The notes below the pieces were generated by a model. The model was not told where the DNA came from and did no database searches. It saw only the letters and a list, made by a program, of their open reading frames with translations. A stretch of DNA of 64,000 nucleotides from Chiua virens (Eukaryota > Basidiomycota > Agaricomycetes > Boletales > Boletaceae). Below, piece after piece: positions 32,839 to 45,003 of the stretch. A program made the position numbers and the translations under genes. The stretch is taken from contig JAHNUO010000006.1 in the NCBI GenBank assembly GCA_019787685.1, positions 1,488,001-1,552,000 of the forward strand, written 5' to 3'. Within the stretch, counting starts at the first letter, position 1. Every line of letters starts with the position of its first letter.

Positions 32839-33451
32839 TCAATACCCATCTCCCTCGCCTCCCTCTTTGCAAAATCCCTTTTGCTCGTACAAAACCTTGG
32901 CCTTGAAATCTTCGCGAACTTTCTTGTTAGCAATATCGTTTTTGTGATATGGATCCAGAAACTGATAATCGGCTTGTCGTAATGGGAGGTCGTCCTCTTG
33001 ATCGAGGTCCTGGGCAGATAAGGTGATCTCCAGATTGCTCGAAAACATGTATTAGGCGGCCGTACGATTTCACCCAACAATACTACGTTCTCCCCTCGAA
33101 TGAGGAAAAGGCCGTGCCAGTGCTCCGCATATGCGTTTCCATGGTATATGCGTTCGACGGTATCTTCAAGTACAAGGTTGGCTGAGCCAAGCATCGAAGA
33201 TGAATGCCAAGTTGTGGTATGAACGCAGCCGTGAGGCGGACTCACCAAACTGATCGTAAGAGCGCAATACACCATGCAACTTTCTACCGTCTCTGAGGAC
33301 CACCAGCATCTTTCCTAAGGCGGAGGGAGTATCATAAACGGGGCATGGACATTGCTCAGGGTGTTGGCTGGTGTGGAGTTGACTCGGCAGACGTACTGTC
33401 CACGCAATCTACCAGGGATCCCGATGTCGTGAATGGGATGAGTGAATCCAT
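32839..33451 (-). CDS. LSM1: U6/cytoplasmic Sm-like protein LSm1
   Basis: The defining subunit of the cytoplasmic Lsm1-7 ring, which binds oligoadenylated mRNA 3' ends and promotes decapping. Four exons on the minus strand: [18 protein letters not shown], then [20 protein letters not shown] (Sm1 motif), [15 protein letters not shown], then [16 protein letters not shown] (Sm2 motif with IRGxN), and a C-terminal extension starting [15 protein letters not shown] and ending [10 protein letters not shown]. This long C-terminal tail is typical of Lsm1 and distinguishes it from other Lsm proteins. All introns are GT-AG and in frame. Confidence 0.95.
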
Positions 33452-33640
33452 GAAATATTGGCCTGTGCTGCTCCCAGGCAGCCAATAAGTAGAGAAAAGT
33501 AGAGAAAAAAATAAGACGAAAGGGGCGGCCTATAACTACTTTGGATGGTGATCTCCAAAGGTCCAAGATTAGTAGCCGCCTTGCGGTGGGATTTCTCCGA
33601 CGGAACATATCAAGTACTAGCCTGCGGCGGCTTCCACCAA

Positions 33641-33730
33641 GCTGATATGGCCGAGTCGTTAAGGCGAGTGATTTGAACTCTCATCATCACTTGGGCATTG
33701 CCCGCGTAGGTTCAAATCCTGCTGTCAGCG
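33641..33730 (+). tRNA. tRNA-Ser(UGA) with an 8-base intron
   Basis: Acceptor stem GCTGATA (33641-33647) pairs with TGTCAGC (33723-33729), with discriminator G at 33730. The anticodon stem AGTGA/TCACT encloses a 15-base loop. Removing eight bases (3378-33785 in the last five digits, i.e. 33678-33685) after position 37 leaves a normal seven-base loop TTTGAAA with anticodon TGA. A long variable arm (GGGC/GCCC) is typical of serine tRNA. Box B ggttcaaatcc and an A box (tggccgagtcg) are present. Six T bases at 33733-33738 form the Pol III terminator. Confidence 0.93.
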
Positions 33731-33732
33731 AA

Positions 33733-33738
33733 TTTTTT
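33733..33738 (+). terminator. Pol III terminator of tRNA-Ser
   Basis: A run of six T bases begins two bases after the tRNA discriminator base, the standard Pol III stop signal. Confidence 0.8.
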
Positions 33739-33830
33739 CAGCTTGGCATTTCTATTTTTTTTTCGCTGACGACGCAAGGACCCGAGTATGGGTGATCTAT
33801 CACGGTTTCCTCACTATTTCAAGATCATCC

Positions 33831-35014
33831 ATGATAGAAACGATTTATATCGCCAGGCACGGTAGGTCTCATTCCTCCCCGCTCTTGTGTGCTCTTGAAG
33901 ATACTCTGCAGGTTTCAGGGCTAACTGGGTAGCCAAATCAAACTGGTCAGTGATCGACTGTGGTTTCACAACCGAAATTTCACACAAGGTCCTGGAAAAG
34001 GACGAGCCCGACAGGTCTCGCCAGAGACCCTCCTCTAGCTGCTCATGGAGAGGTACTAAAGGGAGCCAATTCTGTGCGCCTCAGATCTCACATGTTTCAC
34101 CGCAGGCTCAAGCTATCGAACTGGCGTTATACTTAGAGTCACTCCCAAAGGACAAACAGCCGACTGCAATCTTCAGTTCCCCATACTGTAAGTGGGGTGT
34201 TTTTCTACTCTTGTTTCATAAGCGACCGTACCCACCGTGCATACAGATCGTTGCCTCCAAACTTCGAAACCCGTTGCTGAACGTCTGTCTCTGCCAATCT
34301 ATATCGAGCATGGTCTGCTCAGCCTTCATCTCGTGTTGCTATCCGACATCTGACGCACATGTTCAGGATTGTCGGAATGGTACTCTCCCGTGGCTCCGGG
34401 CACAGGCCTATTCCCTCGCCCCAAAAGCGCGATCGAATTGCGGACAATGCTCCCCGAGATCAGTCCTTCCTGGAACACAGTCGAGATCGATCCCTCCTGG
34501 AGCTCCATCTGGCTGCCCTCTCGCAAGGGCGAAGACCTCAATGGTATCCACGCGCGTACGGCCGGCGTGCTTCGGCACCTTGTCCACGCGGTCGAGACCC
34601 GTCCGGACATGCGCCATCACAAGCGTATTTTGCTGCTTTCCCATGCTGCGACGATCATTGCCGTGTGTCGGCATTTGGCTGGACAGCCGGGGTTGCCGCT
34701 GAGGGTCGGGTGTTGCACGGTGTCCGAGTTTGAACGCAGGCGGGATGGTGACGGGGGCGGGCAGGCGGGTTATGCGTGGAATGCGGTCACACTGGCTTCT
34801 TCTGTGCATTTAACCGACAAGACGTCTTTGAGGGACTGGGGACTTGAGGATGTTGTGACGGATGACGTGACAGGCGAGGTGTGTCCTCTTTCTGGATGTT
34901 GAAGAAAGTGTCATAACCTCCGTGGATAGGTCGTTCAATGACATCGGAGTACCTGGCACAGAGGGAGAAGAGGACGACATATCTGGACCGCAGATCTACA
35001 CCAGCATGCTATAA
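33831..35014 (+). CDS. Phosphoglycerate-mutase-fold (histidine phosphatase) protein, Tfc7/tau55-like
   Basis: A histidine phosphatase superfamily member. The start MIETIYIARH is spliced to GFRANWVAKSNW, giving the RHG catalytic motif. Then PTGLARDPPLAAHGEAQA, IFSSPYYRCLQTSKPVAE, GLSEWYSPVAPGTG and LLLSHAATIIAVCRHL (second catalytic His). In fungi this subfamily includes the tau55/Tfc7 subunit of TFIIIC; the long insert and the WNAVTLASS/W-G-L-E-D end fit, but a metabolic phosphatase is also possible. Exons join in frame. The end is uncertain: reading through stops at 34902, whereas a 50-base intron starting just after GEV leads to SFNDIGVPGTEGEED and a stop at 35014, an acidic tail I prefer. 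Confidence 0.82.
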
Positions 35015-35156
35015 GTCGTGAAATTTAGAGCAGTCGAGATGATAGCATACTTAGACGTGAGTAGCGCACACCAGGAACCTTGTGATCGTCATCGCCGCTG
35101 CTGTCGCGGTAAATATGATTACATTCGAGTCATCTGAGACTACTGGTTACAACTGT

Positions 35157-36513
35157 CTATGGGAGTGAAACGTATGCGCTTGCATAGCTCACGCTGAAGT
35201 TTGAAACACCGGTACACTTGCTGCTCTGTTCATATCGTACGAACTGCAGCTTCGCTTTCCTACCCTCCTTCTCAAGGTTGGAAAGCATGCCAAAAAGCAC
35301 GCCTATCGGCTTCCTTCCACAGATGGTGTTGCCTGTTCGGTCGAGATACTTCAAGAATCTCACATGCGCGTCTGCCGCAGGCGAGTCCCCTGACGGTGAC
35401 ATGGACAGAATATCCAAGGCTTCCTTATCTAGATCCCGTATTGACTCGTGAATTGGTCTCTGAGACAAATTCTGGTGAGAGGTATTGCTCCTGAGAACAA
35501 TGCCAGATACGTCGCTGGGGAGGGGTTCTGGATAGTAGAAGGTGTACCCGTACGATTTACCCCTGTAGATAATCAATCATGGAGTTCTTTGAATCGGACC
35601 GGCCTACCAGTGACAGAAATCGCTTGAGATCACAAAGAAGTTTTGTGGGTCGGAAAAATAAGGCGCGAGGATGCTCCCATATGTGTCCTGTTGGGAATAA
35701 TTGATGCTACCAACAAGAATCGGTACTACCGTGATATCGGAACTAGCACGACACGGGTCAGCAGGATAAGATGGTTGGACATATGACTAACTCTTTAAAT
35801 ATCTGATGTACATATGGGAGGTGCATCTCGATGCTATGTTCGTCCTTGTCTGTATCGATTGACATGGTTCCGAATTTCCCGGTGTCCTTTAGATCTCCTA
35901 TAACTGGCGAGGCGGTCACGATCTGTTCCATCCAACGGAATTTACGATGACTTACTCTCCTTATCAAGACGCAGCCTTCCCAATGGCGTGTCGTAATAGT
36001 CACAGCCAGAAAGATCACAGCCAGACAGGTGGACGTGATGTGCGGGGCCAAGAATGAAGACCCGTTTACTGATCCGAATGCGATCAGTGTCGACCGGGTT
36101 TCAAAAGGGCGGCGGAAACCTTACATTCCCTTTGTATCTATGCATCTATATGCCCATGCGGCAGCACGTCCTGACCACACGTAGCCAGCATGCCTGGAGA
36201 GCCAGAGTCAGGCGACAGATGGCCGGACGAGAAAGCAAGCGCAAACGAACGGAGCGATGATGGCTCTGCACCCGGCGATGGGAGGCGTAAAATCTTGATC
36301 ATCTGTTGGTTGGACGGCCTGCTAACCATTGGTCAAGCTGCTCGCCTAACACCTGGCCTGTGATGGATCATTCGCCTGAACAGCATCCAGGCAAATCACG
36401 AATCTACCATCGCTTTCGTACCAGGATCCAGCAGTGGTCCGCAGGTCTGCATAAGAGCCGAGTGGTTAGACAGGGAGTCAAGTCGAGAGGGGTACTCGCC
36501 TTGTGCCAGGCAT
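35157..36513 (-). CDS. MEMO family protein (Mho1-like)
   Basis: A MEMO1-class protein, related to extradiol dioxygenases; the animal protein binds copper or iron and affects motility, and the yeast one is Mho1. Evidence in order: [110 protein letters not shown], then [34 protein letters not shown] and a C-terminal [12 protein letters not shown]. His and Cys ligands in these blocks are intact. All internal exon joins work. The N-terminus is unresolved: the candidate ATG at 36513 (MPGTRR) joins the TAGSWYE exon only with a one-base correction near 36430-36465. The convergent neighbour is the phosphatase-fold gene. Confidence 0.88.
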
Positions 36514-36726
36514 GTTCCCCTGCGACGACAGTAAACGTATAGGTATGCGGAAGAGGTGTAGAAAAGCTGACTGCATTAGGAAAGTTATTACAGACACTCA
36601 AATTCCTCCGATTCGAGATGCATAACCATAAGGCATGATGATCTTGGTCAGAGCATACTTTGCAGTTTAGTAGCTACCTCCAGTATGCGGAATGTATGTA
36701 AATGACAAGGAAAACATGACAGTAAA

Positions 36727-37279
36727 CTACTCTTCTGACCGCAGCCGTGCAGCAGGGTTCGTCACCTTGACGCCAAGGGCCTTTGCCCTTGATAAAAAAA
36801 GAGGATGTCACCAAGAGATGATGCAATGTCAATGGGGGTAACGTACCGCTCGAGGATAAGCGTGCGCTTTCTGCTGCTGACATTGTGTGCGATCTCCGCA
36901 GCATACGTTTTGTTGTGCATGAGAAGGATATCCACCTCCTTGACGTTGTTGACAAGGAACTTCTTGCAGCCATTAGGAAGTAGATGACGGGTCTATAGGC
37001 AGGCAATCCAACTTCATGTCGACACAGGAGAATATATTGTTACCTTTTTGTTGCTCCCGTAGCCAATCTTAGGCATTGGAAGCTGACCCTTGAAACGACG
37101 CCTCACTCTGTTGTCGATACCCTTTGGTTTCCGCCATGCTTCCTTGACACTGTGGTAACGATCGGACTGGTGGCGCCTGTATGGAGGATAAGAGGATCAG
37201 AGACTGCAGAGAAACGACGAGGTGGCACGGACTTGAATGGTTTGGTGCGCTTTTTGATGATGGGGATCTTGACGGCCAT
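36727..37279 (-). CDS. RPL32: 60S ribosomal protein L32 (eL32)
   Basis: Large-subunit ribosomal protein. The start [16 protein letters not shown] is the standard eL32 N-terminus. The following exons give [70 protein letters not shown] and a basic end [18 protein letters not shown] with RSEE before TAG at 36727-36729. Introns are short and canonical. On the minus strand the ATG is preceded closely by ttctctttag, suggesting a leader intron just before it, which is common in fungal ribosomal protein genes. Confidence 0.96.
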
Positions 37280-37893
37280 GACGTCTAAAGAGAAGTGTCA
37301 GAATACAGTCAAGCCTGGTGTCCACTAGCGACAAAAGTGGAGTGCAAGGGTACATCCATGCAACCAAGGATGCATCCATCATCAGTATCTCATATTTAGG
37401 GCCCAAACTCTCGAAACGTGGGATCACGACCATAATGAGTTCCAAGGAGAGCGTACTCACAGATTCTGAGCTGAACGAGGACGACGATCTGACGGGCACG
37501 ACGAGGACCAGTTGCTGGCGTGAGGTGGAGGGGACAAACACACGACAACAGTTGTGGCTGTGTTGTTTCCCCTATGGCTAAAAAAAGAGACGACCTCGGG
37601 CAACCATCATATTCCCGGCCTAGTATTCTTCGCGCGAGTAGCGATTTTTAGTGTCAGTGTTTATGAATAGAATTTATCGACACTTTTTCATCAAATTCAG
37701 AGCTCATTATTGCAGTGGTACCACGTAGCGCCGTGTGAAGGTGGACATAATTAGCATCGGCAGTGTTGATCCTTTCCACCACTGCCAGTGGTAAGCGGTG
37801 GAGCTGTCAGTCATAAAACCATCAGTACCGCATCAGCCATTAGACCGTCGTTCCCTTAAAGCTTTATCCACAAGTTTTAAGCGCTCCGTCTAC
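37280..37893. other. Divergent intergenic region between RPL32 and the kinase gene
   Basis: About 600 bases. No gene is supported; the kinase reading frame is open back to 37798 but has no ATG before 37894. The region should hold the RPL32 leader intron and both promoters. Confidence 0.4.
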
Positions 37894-39828
37894 ATGCTTG
37901 CAGAGTCCGCTCTTGATTTCACTTTCGATGACGATGACTGGCTTGCTCCCGACCCCATCCTCCACAGGTCTGTCAGTGTAGGTAACAGCTGGGGTGTCAC
38001 CTCCATCGGGCGTGGGTTCGACTGGAACTCCAACAACGATTATCCCGCTTCGACTCCTTCCTCAACCAGCCCCTCTCTCGGCAAGAACGACCGTCTATCT
38101 GTCCCCGATCTTCCACAGCGAGTATCCCTAAAATCGCCTGCTCCTATATCCTCGCCCGCTACCTCCGCATGCAAGTTACAAACTCTTGTCTTGGAAGTTG
38201 ACCTCCACCCCTCGTCACAATTAACAGACTCGCCAATCTCCGGCTCTCCTTTGCGCGTATGTCCATATTTTCCAGTCGACTCCAGCCAGCCACCTATCCC
38301 ATTTCAGTCGAATACGCCCGAACTTAACCGTCCTTTGCCACCACGTTCTCCGAATCTTTCGCGTCCTCGTCGGCGGTCTTCCCAACAACGCGTCTCCCTA
38401 ATTGCTGGTCGCGTCTCAATCGCCCCGATTGAACCGCCTTCCCCGCCACCCGCCATGCCGCAGATCCTTCGTCGATCTACCAGCGTTGGAAATATGCCTT
38501 CCACCGTCGTCAGCACTAGAGCTCTATCCCCTACATCCGATGGACCGATGCTTCCAGATGGAAAAACCATTTCAGATTTCTTTATTGAACGGGAAATCGG
38601 TCGAGGTGCATATGGCTTAGTTAAAAGAGCGCGCGAGTATAAATCAGATGGAACTCTTGGGGTAAGGTGCAAGTTCTTCCACTTAACAGATGTCAGCCTC
38701 ATCATCTAGTAGCCACCCCTCGTCATCAAACAGATAATCAAGTCTCGTATTCTCGCCGATTGCTGGAAACGGCACCACGAATACGGCACCATACCAATAG
38801 AGATTTATGTCATGTCTCTCATATCCGCCATCTCATACACTCTCCCTCCCACTCGTCCATGGGATCCAAGACGACGTCATCGACCGACATCATCCTCATG
38901 TACTCTCGAATCAGATTCATACTGGGAGGCAGGCAAGATAGTCAAGGGTCACCCAAATATTTGCCCTCTACTAGACTTTTTCGAAGATAATCATTACTAC
39001 TACCTTGTCTTACCGTCGACTTCTCCCGAACATCTTCCAAACGGACCATGTCCTCCAACAGATCTCTTTGACTTGGTAGAAGCATACCCGGGAGGCCTTC
39101 CCTCCGCCTCCATTCGCAGTTATCTCGGCCAGCTCGCTGATGCTCTCTGTTTTCTGCACGACCGTGGGATCGGTGAGCCTTACTCCGATGCAGATGCGAT
39201 GAACTTCGATTGACAGACCTGTGCAGTACACCGTGACGTGAAAGACGAGAACGTCGTCCTTGGTCCGGGTGGCATATGCGTTCTGATAGACTTCGGTAGC
39301 TCAGGATTGATTAAGAATGCTGGTTGGGATACGTTTAGCGGGACGTAAGTTTCTGGCTTTTTAAAAAAACACCCTTTTGTCCTAACCATGGACCTCTGGC
39401 AAGGCTGGATTATGCCGGACCAGAGATCTTAAGAGGCGAGCGATATTACGGAAAGGAGCAGGACGTCTGGGCCTTTGGGGTTGTGGCCTACGTTCTCCTA
39501 GTTGGGGAATGTCCATTTTTAACAGCAGCTGAAGCACAGGAGGGCTTAAACTCACCATTCGCGAATGCCTCGATTGCTTTAGACGAAGCGCTGTGGCGAT
39601 GACAAAGCAAACGAAGGGGAGGAGTGGGATGGAGGGGGTGCCCTCGGAGACGCTGCAGCACTCGTGAGAGCATGTCTGCAGGTGGAAGTCGATGCAAGAC
39701 CAACGTTTGAAGGCATTCTTCGGTGTCGTTTTCTTAATGGTCACGATGGCTGGGGAATGAAGAATCCGTATGGAAATCAATCACTGATCTCACCGCAACC
39801 GAGCGCGTTCCCTGCACGTGTAACCTGA
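37894..39828 (+). CDS. Serine/threonine protein kinase, PAS-kinase-like (frame break near the end)
   Basis: A protein kinase with a long disordered N-terminus (about 220 residues, Ser/Pro-rich) starting MLAESALDFTFDDDDW. The kinase domain has the Gly-loop IGRGAYGLVKRA, the ATP lysine in VIKQIIKS, HRDVKDENVVL (catalytic loop), IDFGSSGLI (DFG) and SGTLDYAGPEILRGERYYG then DVWAFGVVAYVLLVGECPF. The activation-segment style is closest to PAS kinases (Psk1/PASK) in the CAMK group; no PAS domain is visible in this window. Near 39591-39600 (ctgtggcgat) one extra base must be skipped to join ALDEALW to DDKANEGEEWDGGG and the end of the domain (ACLQVEVDARPTFEGIL). Without it the C-lobe is truncated. 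The stop is TGA at 39826-39828. Confidence 0.85.
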
Positions 39829-40463
39829 TCGAGAGGAACGAGGCCAAGGTCTGGGTGTCCCTAGATGATACGCAACCGCCCTTTTATGGTATCCAGCGGT
39901 GGATCTGGCGTACATATTGTTCCCCGTCTCAGATCTATCATTATTATCCATCTCACTTTGTCAAACATTGATCATCGACAAAGTGTCTTGTTATCGTCCA
40001 CACAATCGTTGAAAACATTAGATGTATCATATCTGTAACAAATCGAAACTTAGAAGGTCTCCATCCAACGCTACTGGGGTGATGCTACACGTACACGGAG
40101 GTGGGGCTACTCGCGGAGGTACAATTCGGAGTGTGGTGCGGTCGGAGTTTTCGGCAATATCAGTTTATCAGCGGCATCGACTCACATCGATTTCGAATCG
40201 ATAAAAATTTTCGGAGGGAAGGGTATAACTATCAGCAAACATCTGGCAACTCTTTCTTTCTTTCGTACCACCACATCCTCTCCCTTCTCCGCATTTTTTT
40301 TTTCCTTTTGACTTCTGTACACTTAAGTAAGTACCACCTATCAATCCTTCTTCTACTCGTTCTCCCCTCCCTTGCTAGGCGATTGTTATCTACGCCGTCC
40401 ATTCCATCGATCTTTGCGATCAACATTTCTGAGACTTCATCTTTTACCTAGAATCTCATCAAA
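39829..40463 (+). promoter_or_regulatory. EF1A promoter and leader
   Basis: About 635 bases ahead of the EF1A start. The last 220 bases are strongly pyrimidine-rich, as usual for highly expressed fungal genes. A leader intron is likely at 40327-40378 (gtaagt...gctag, 52 bases). A 17-base perfect palindrome-like element, atcgatttcgaatcgat, lies at 40186-40202 next to repeated ttttcgg words and could be a protein-binding site. Confidence 0.55.
40327..40378 (+). other. Probable leader intron in the EF1A 5' untranslated region
   Basis: Begins gtaagtacc and ends cttgctag, 52 bases, with a pyrimidine-rich body. Size and signals match the coding introns of this window, and leader introns are common in fungal EF1A genes. 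Confidence 0.5.
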
Positions 40464-42203
<1,740 letters not shown>

Positions 42204-42675
42204 TAGATGTCGAATTACTCAACTACTGTATCCTTTCTTTTTGGCACTCTTTCTCTTCTGTTTCCTTAGTTTCCACGGTGTGCATACCTCCAATGTCCCT
42301 TACGCTACGTGCTGTCTGTACGAACATCGATGAAGACAAAGGTCACGCCCTAACTAGAGTGATGGCTCGTGAGTACTGTCCATGCAGAACACGGATGGTG
42401 TGAAGAATATGCAATCCCGATGCTTTTGTTACTATGAATATCACATTTCCCTGAATTGGGCTGTAATCGATTGACCGCGCTTTCCGGTCTCTACGCGACC
42501 GTAGTAACTCACACAACCAATGACAGTGGGATTCCATCGATTACGTTGACGTGAATGATTTTTGCAGTTCCTGAGCCAAGCTGCTGTGAAAACCGGTGGG
42601 TGTTTACCACTTTTAGCACTGAAAGTTTATGTAAATACCCTTGGATACCCTCCCGACTCTTCATCCAAGCCAACT
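42204..42675. other. Intergenic region, no gene seen
   Basis: About 470 bases with the EF1A 3' region and the promoter of the acetyltransferase gene. An open frame from 42562 continues into that gene, but its first ATG (42562) is less likely as the start than 42676. Confidence 0.35.
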
Positions 42676-43611
42676 ATGGTCGAGCCCAGGGCAATTATCC
42701 GTCCGTACAAGCCTGACGATGAAAAGCTCGTCAAGTTCACCCTTGGGCTGGCTGCCATGGAAGGCCTTGCAGTAGCCAATAGACAAGGTGACGCCGAAAA
42801 GCCTCGAGAAGGAAAATTCGCCCACAGACTGACGGTCGTGCAGCTGCATTCCATCCATTGACCCTGAGTTTATGGGTTGCATTGTCGTGTATCATGATTC
42901 AGTTACTGCATTGGTGGCCGAAACAAGAGTATGGCTGGTTGGGATGGCTGTTACCGCTGCCAGCTTTCGGTTGTTGGGGGGTCCCGGTATTGTTCGCGAT
43001 CGATTGGTACGTACGTGCTCCTGACTGACGTACTCACTGCTTAACGATCTTTATCCTTCAGGATCAACCGACCATACTTTGAAGAGGTTGCAACTGACCT
43101 CATGCATAGAGCTGATTTCGCAGACCTGAAATATTACGCTCGTTCACCCTCCTCGGGACTTTTCATTCTAGAGTACGGCGACAAGTTCGTTGGCCTCGTC
43201 GCCATTGATGCATCGACGGACTCGCAGTCGGAAGAGCGCATCGTGAAGAAGAACAAGAAAGGTCGCATTCAAGTTGTGGACAAGCATAGAGATTTCTACT
43301 CCACTGGCACGTCTTCGGTTGCAACTATCCGACACTTTTTCGTAGAGGAGCGTTTTCGCAAGTCGGACGTACAGCAGGATATCCTGGAATTCGCAGCCCG
43401 CCATGTTTTCAGCAAGTCAAAGCAAGTCAAGATCCTGAAAGCTTCTTCTACACCCCTGGTTGGCTATAAGTACAACGCCTTCCGTAAATTGGGATTATCG
43501 GTGGAGAAACAGAGTGGTAAAGTTGGCATCTTGGGCTGGAGGGTAGACATGATGAGCCTGGAGAGAGCCAAATGGGAGGAGAATCAGAACAAGGAGTCAT
43601 CTAACATATGA
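42676..43611 (+). CDS. Membrane-anchored GNAT-fold acetyltransferase
   Basis: A probable N-acetyltransferase with a membrane hairpin. Start MVEPRAIIRPYKPDDEKLV opens the GNAT beta-1/alpha-1 region. After the first intron (splice giving VANRQAAFHPLTLSLWV) two hydrophobic segments follow: SLWVALSCIMIQLLHWW and WLLPLPAFGCWGVPVLFAI. The rest is the catalytic half: EYGDKFVGLVAIDAS, ATIRHFFVEERFRKSDVQ (the acetyl-CoA-binding motif A region, here R-x-x-D instead of the usual Q/R-x-x-G), and LGLSVEKQSGKVG. The arrangement resembles NAT8-type ER acetyltransferases with an internal membrane anchor. The substrate is unknown. Three exons, no frame trouble. Confidence 0.78.
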
Positions 43612-43660
43612 TGCTGTGTTTTTGCACTTGAAATTGATAGATGAAATCTACTTTCATACG

Positions 43661-44928
43661 ATGGCACTTCTTCCTTTCATCGTTGCCGACCCAAGTGGTT
43701 CGCGCCCTCACCAGCCTCTGATCCTGCTCCAATCCTCTACTTCACAGACATGCTTGCCTATCCTCCGTAGTCTTATCCAGCCCGCAAAACGTCCGGCACA
43801 GACGCTGTTGTTCTGTTTTCTTTATCCTTCAGCATCACTGATCGCAGACTGGCCGAACACCTTGGATGACTCGCTCAAAGTGTTTGACTACACTGAACGA
43901 ATTCCGGGCTACAGCGACGCACATGATTCTCGCGAGGATATCCTGGCTGCCGTTCATTCAGGTACACTAATTTTTCCAAAGGAGACGATCATCTCACCAC
44001 AAACAGCCCCCCCAGGAACTTTGCATGTGATCATTGACTCTATCGACACCCTCGCGACGGATCTAGCATCAGACTCTCAGACGTACAAGTTTATCAGGAC
44101 CCTTCTTGCCCTAATCATGTCCCGCTCGCGTATGTCCTATTCCGGGTCTGTGTGTCCTGCATTTCGTTCAACGTGTTCTCCCCAGAGCCTTCCGTGCTGA
44201 TCTTGCATCTTCTTCGATGCCCTTTGCTGCCAATACTAACGCAGATCCACCTTTCGCCGACTCTGACACACATCATTGCCCACCCACCGTCTCTACTTAC
44301 GCACCTCGCATCAGCGTACCTCACGCCTCCACCACCCTCAGGGGCAACTGACAAGTTTTGGTCCGTCTTTATCTTAGTTTCCGAACGCGTCCACGAAAGC
44401 GAAATCCTTGTGTACGGATCTGATGGTAGTGGTACATGTTCCGGAGGAGGCGCGGATCTACAAGAGTTTGTGGTCGAATTGACTGTCAGGGGTATAGCTG
44501 CAGAGGGACGTAAGCGAGGGATCGAGCGGACAATAGAAGGATGGAGCGGCACACGTCCAGAGAACCTCCAAAGGCTGGATGCGCTGAAGAGCATCTGGTC
44601 TCGGGGTAAATCTTCTGATGAGGTCAGTCACCTCGCCTTGGATTCGATCATTGTCTTATCAAACATCTCAGAAGCCACTCACCGCAACTCATGGTGTATC
44701 CTTCAATTTGAAACTTACTCCATCCCAAGAGAAATCGCGAGCACAGGGTCCCTTTACCCTATGCCCATGAAGGTCAGTTCTGCCGCGTGTGCAACCATAG
44801 ATCTAAATCTCGTGTCTGCAGGTGAACCTATATTCTCGGTGACTCCGACGAAAGGAGCGATTTTATACGAACCGGACTCGGCCGATGACATTGATGAGGA
44901 CGATCCCGACGAAGATCTCGATATATAA
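43661..44928 (+). CDS. ELP5: Elongator complex protein 5 (frame break near the end)
   Basis: A subunit of the Elp4-5-6 RecA-like ring of Elongator, which modifies wobble uridines in tRNA anticodons. The start MALLPFIVADPSGSRPHQPL is followed by LILLQSSTSQTCLPIL, the RecA-like strand VIIDSIDTLATDL, FIRTLLALIMSRS, VLILHLLRCPLLP and a Leu/Thr-rich helix pair. The conserved Elp5 tail is present as VSFNLKLTPSQEKSRAQ, VPLPYAHEG and the acidic end DSADDIDEDDPDEDLDI. Between the first two of these tail blocks a GGG run at 44746-44748 has one base too many; as given, the frame would stop within a few codons. Everything else joins with canonical introns. The tRNA-modification role is known from other fungi. 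Confidence 0.9.
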
Positions 44929-45003
44929 TCAAAGTAGCAATGTGGTATACAGGTGAGAACATGATAACGGTGGATATACGACTTGGAGGTATCATGAAGC
45001 CCT

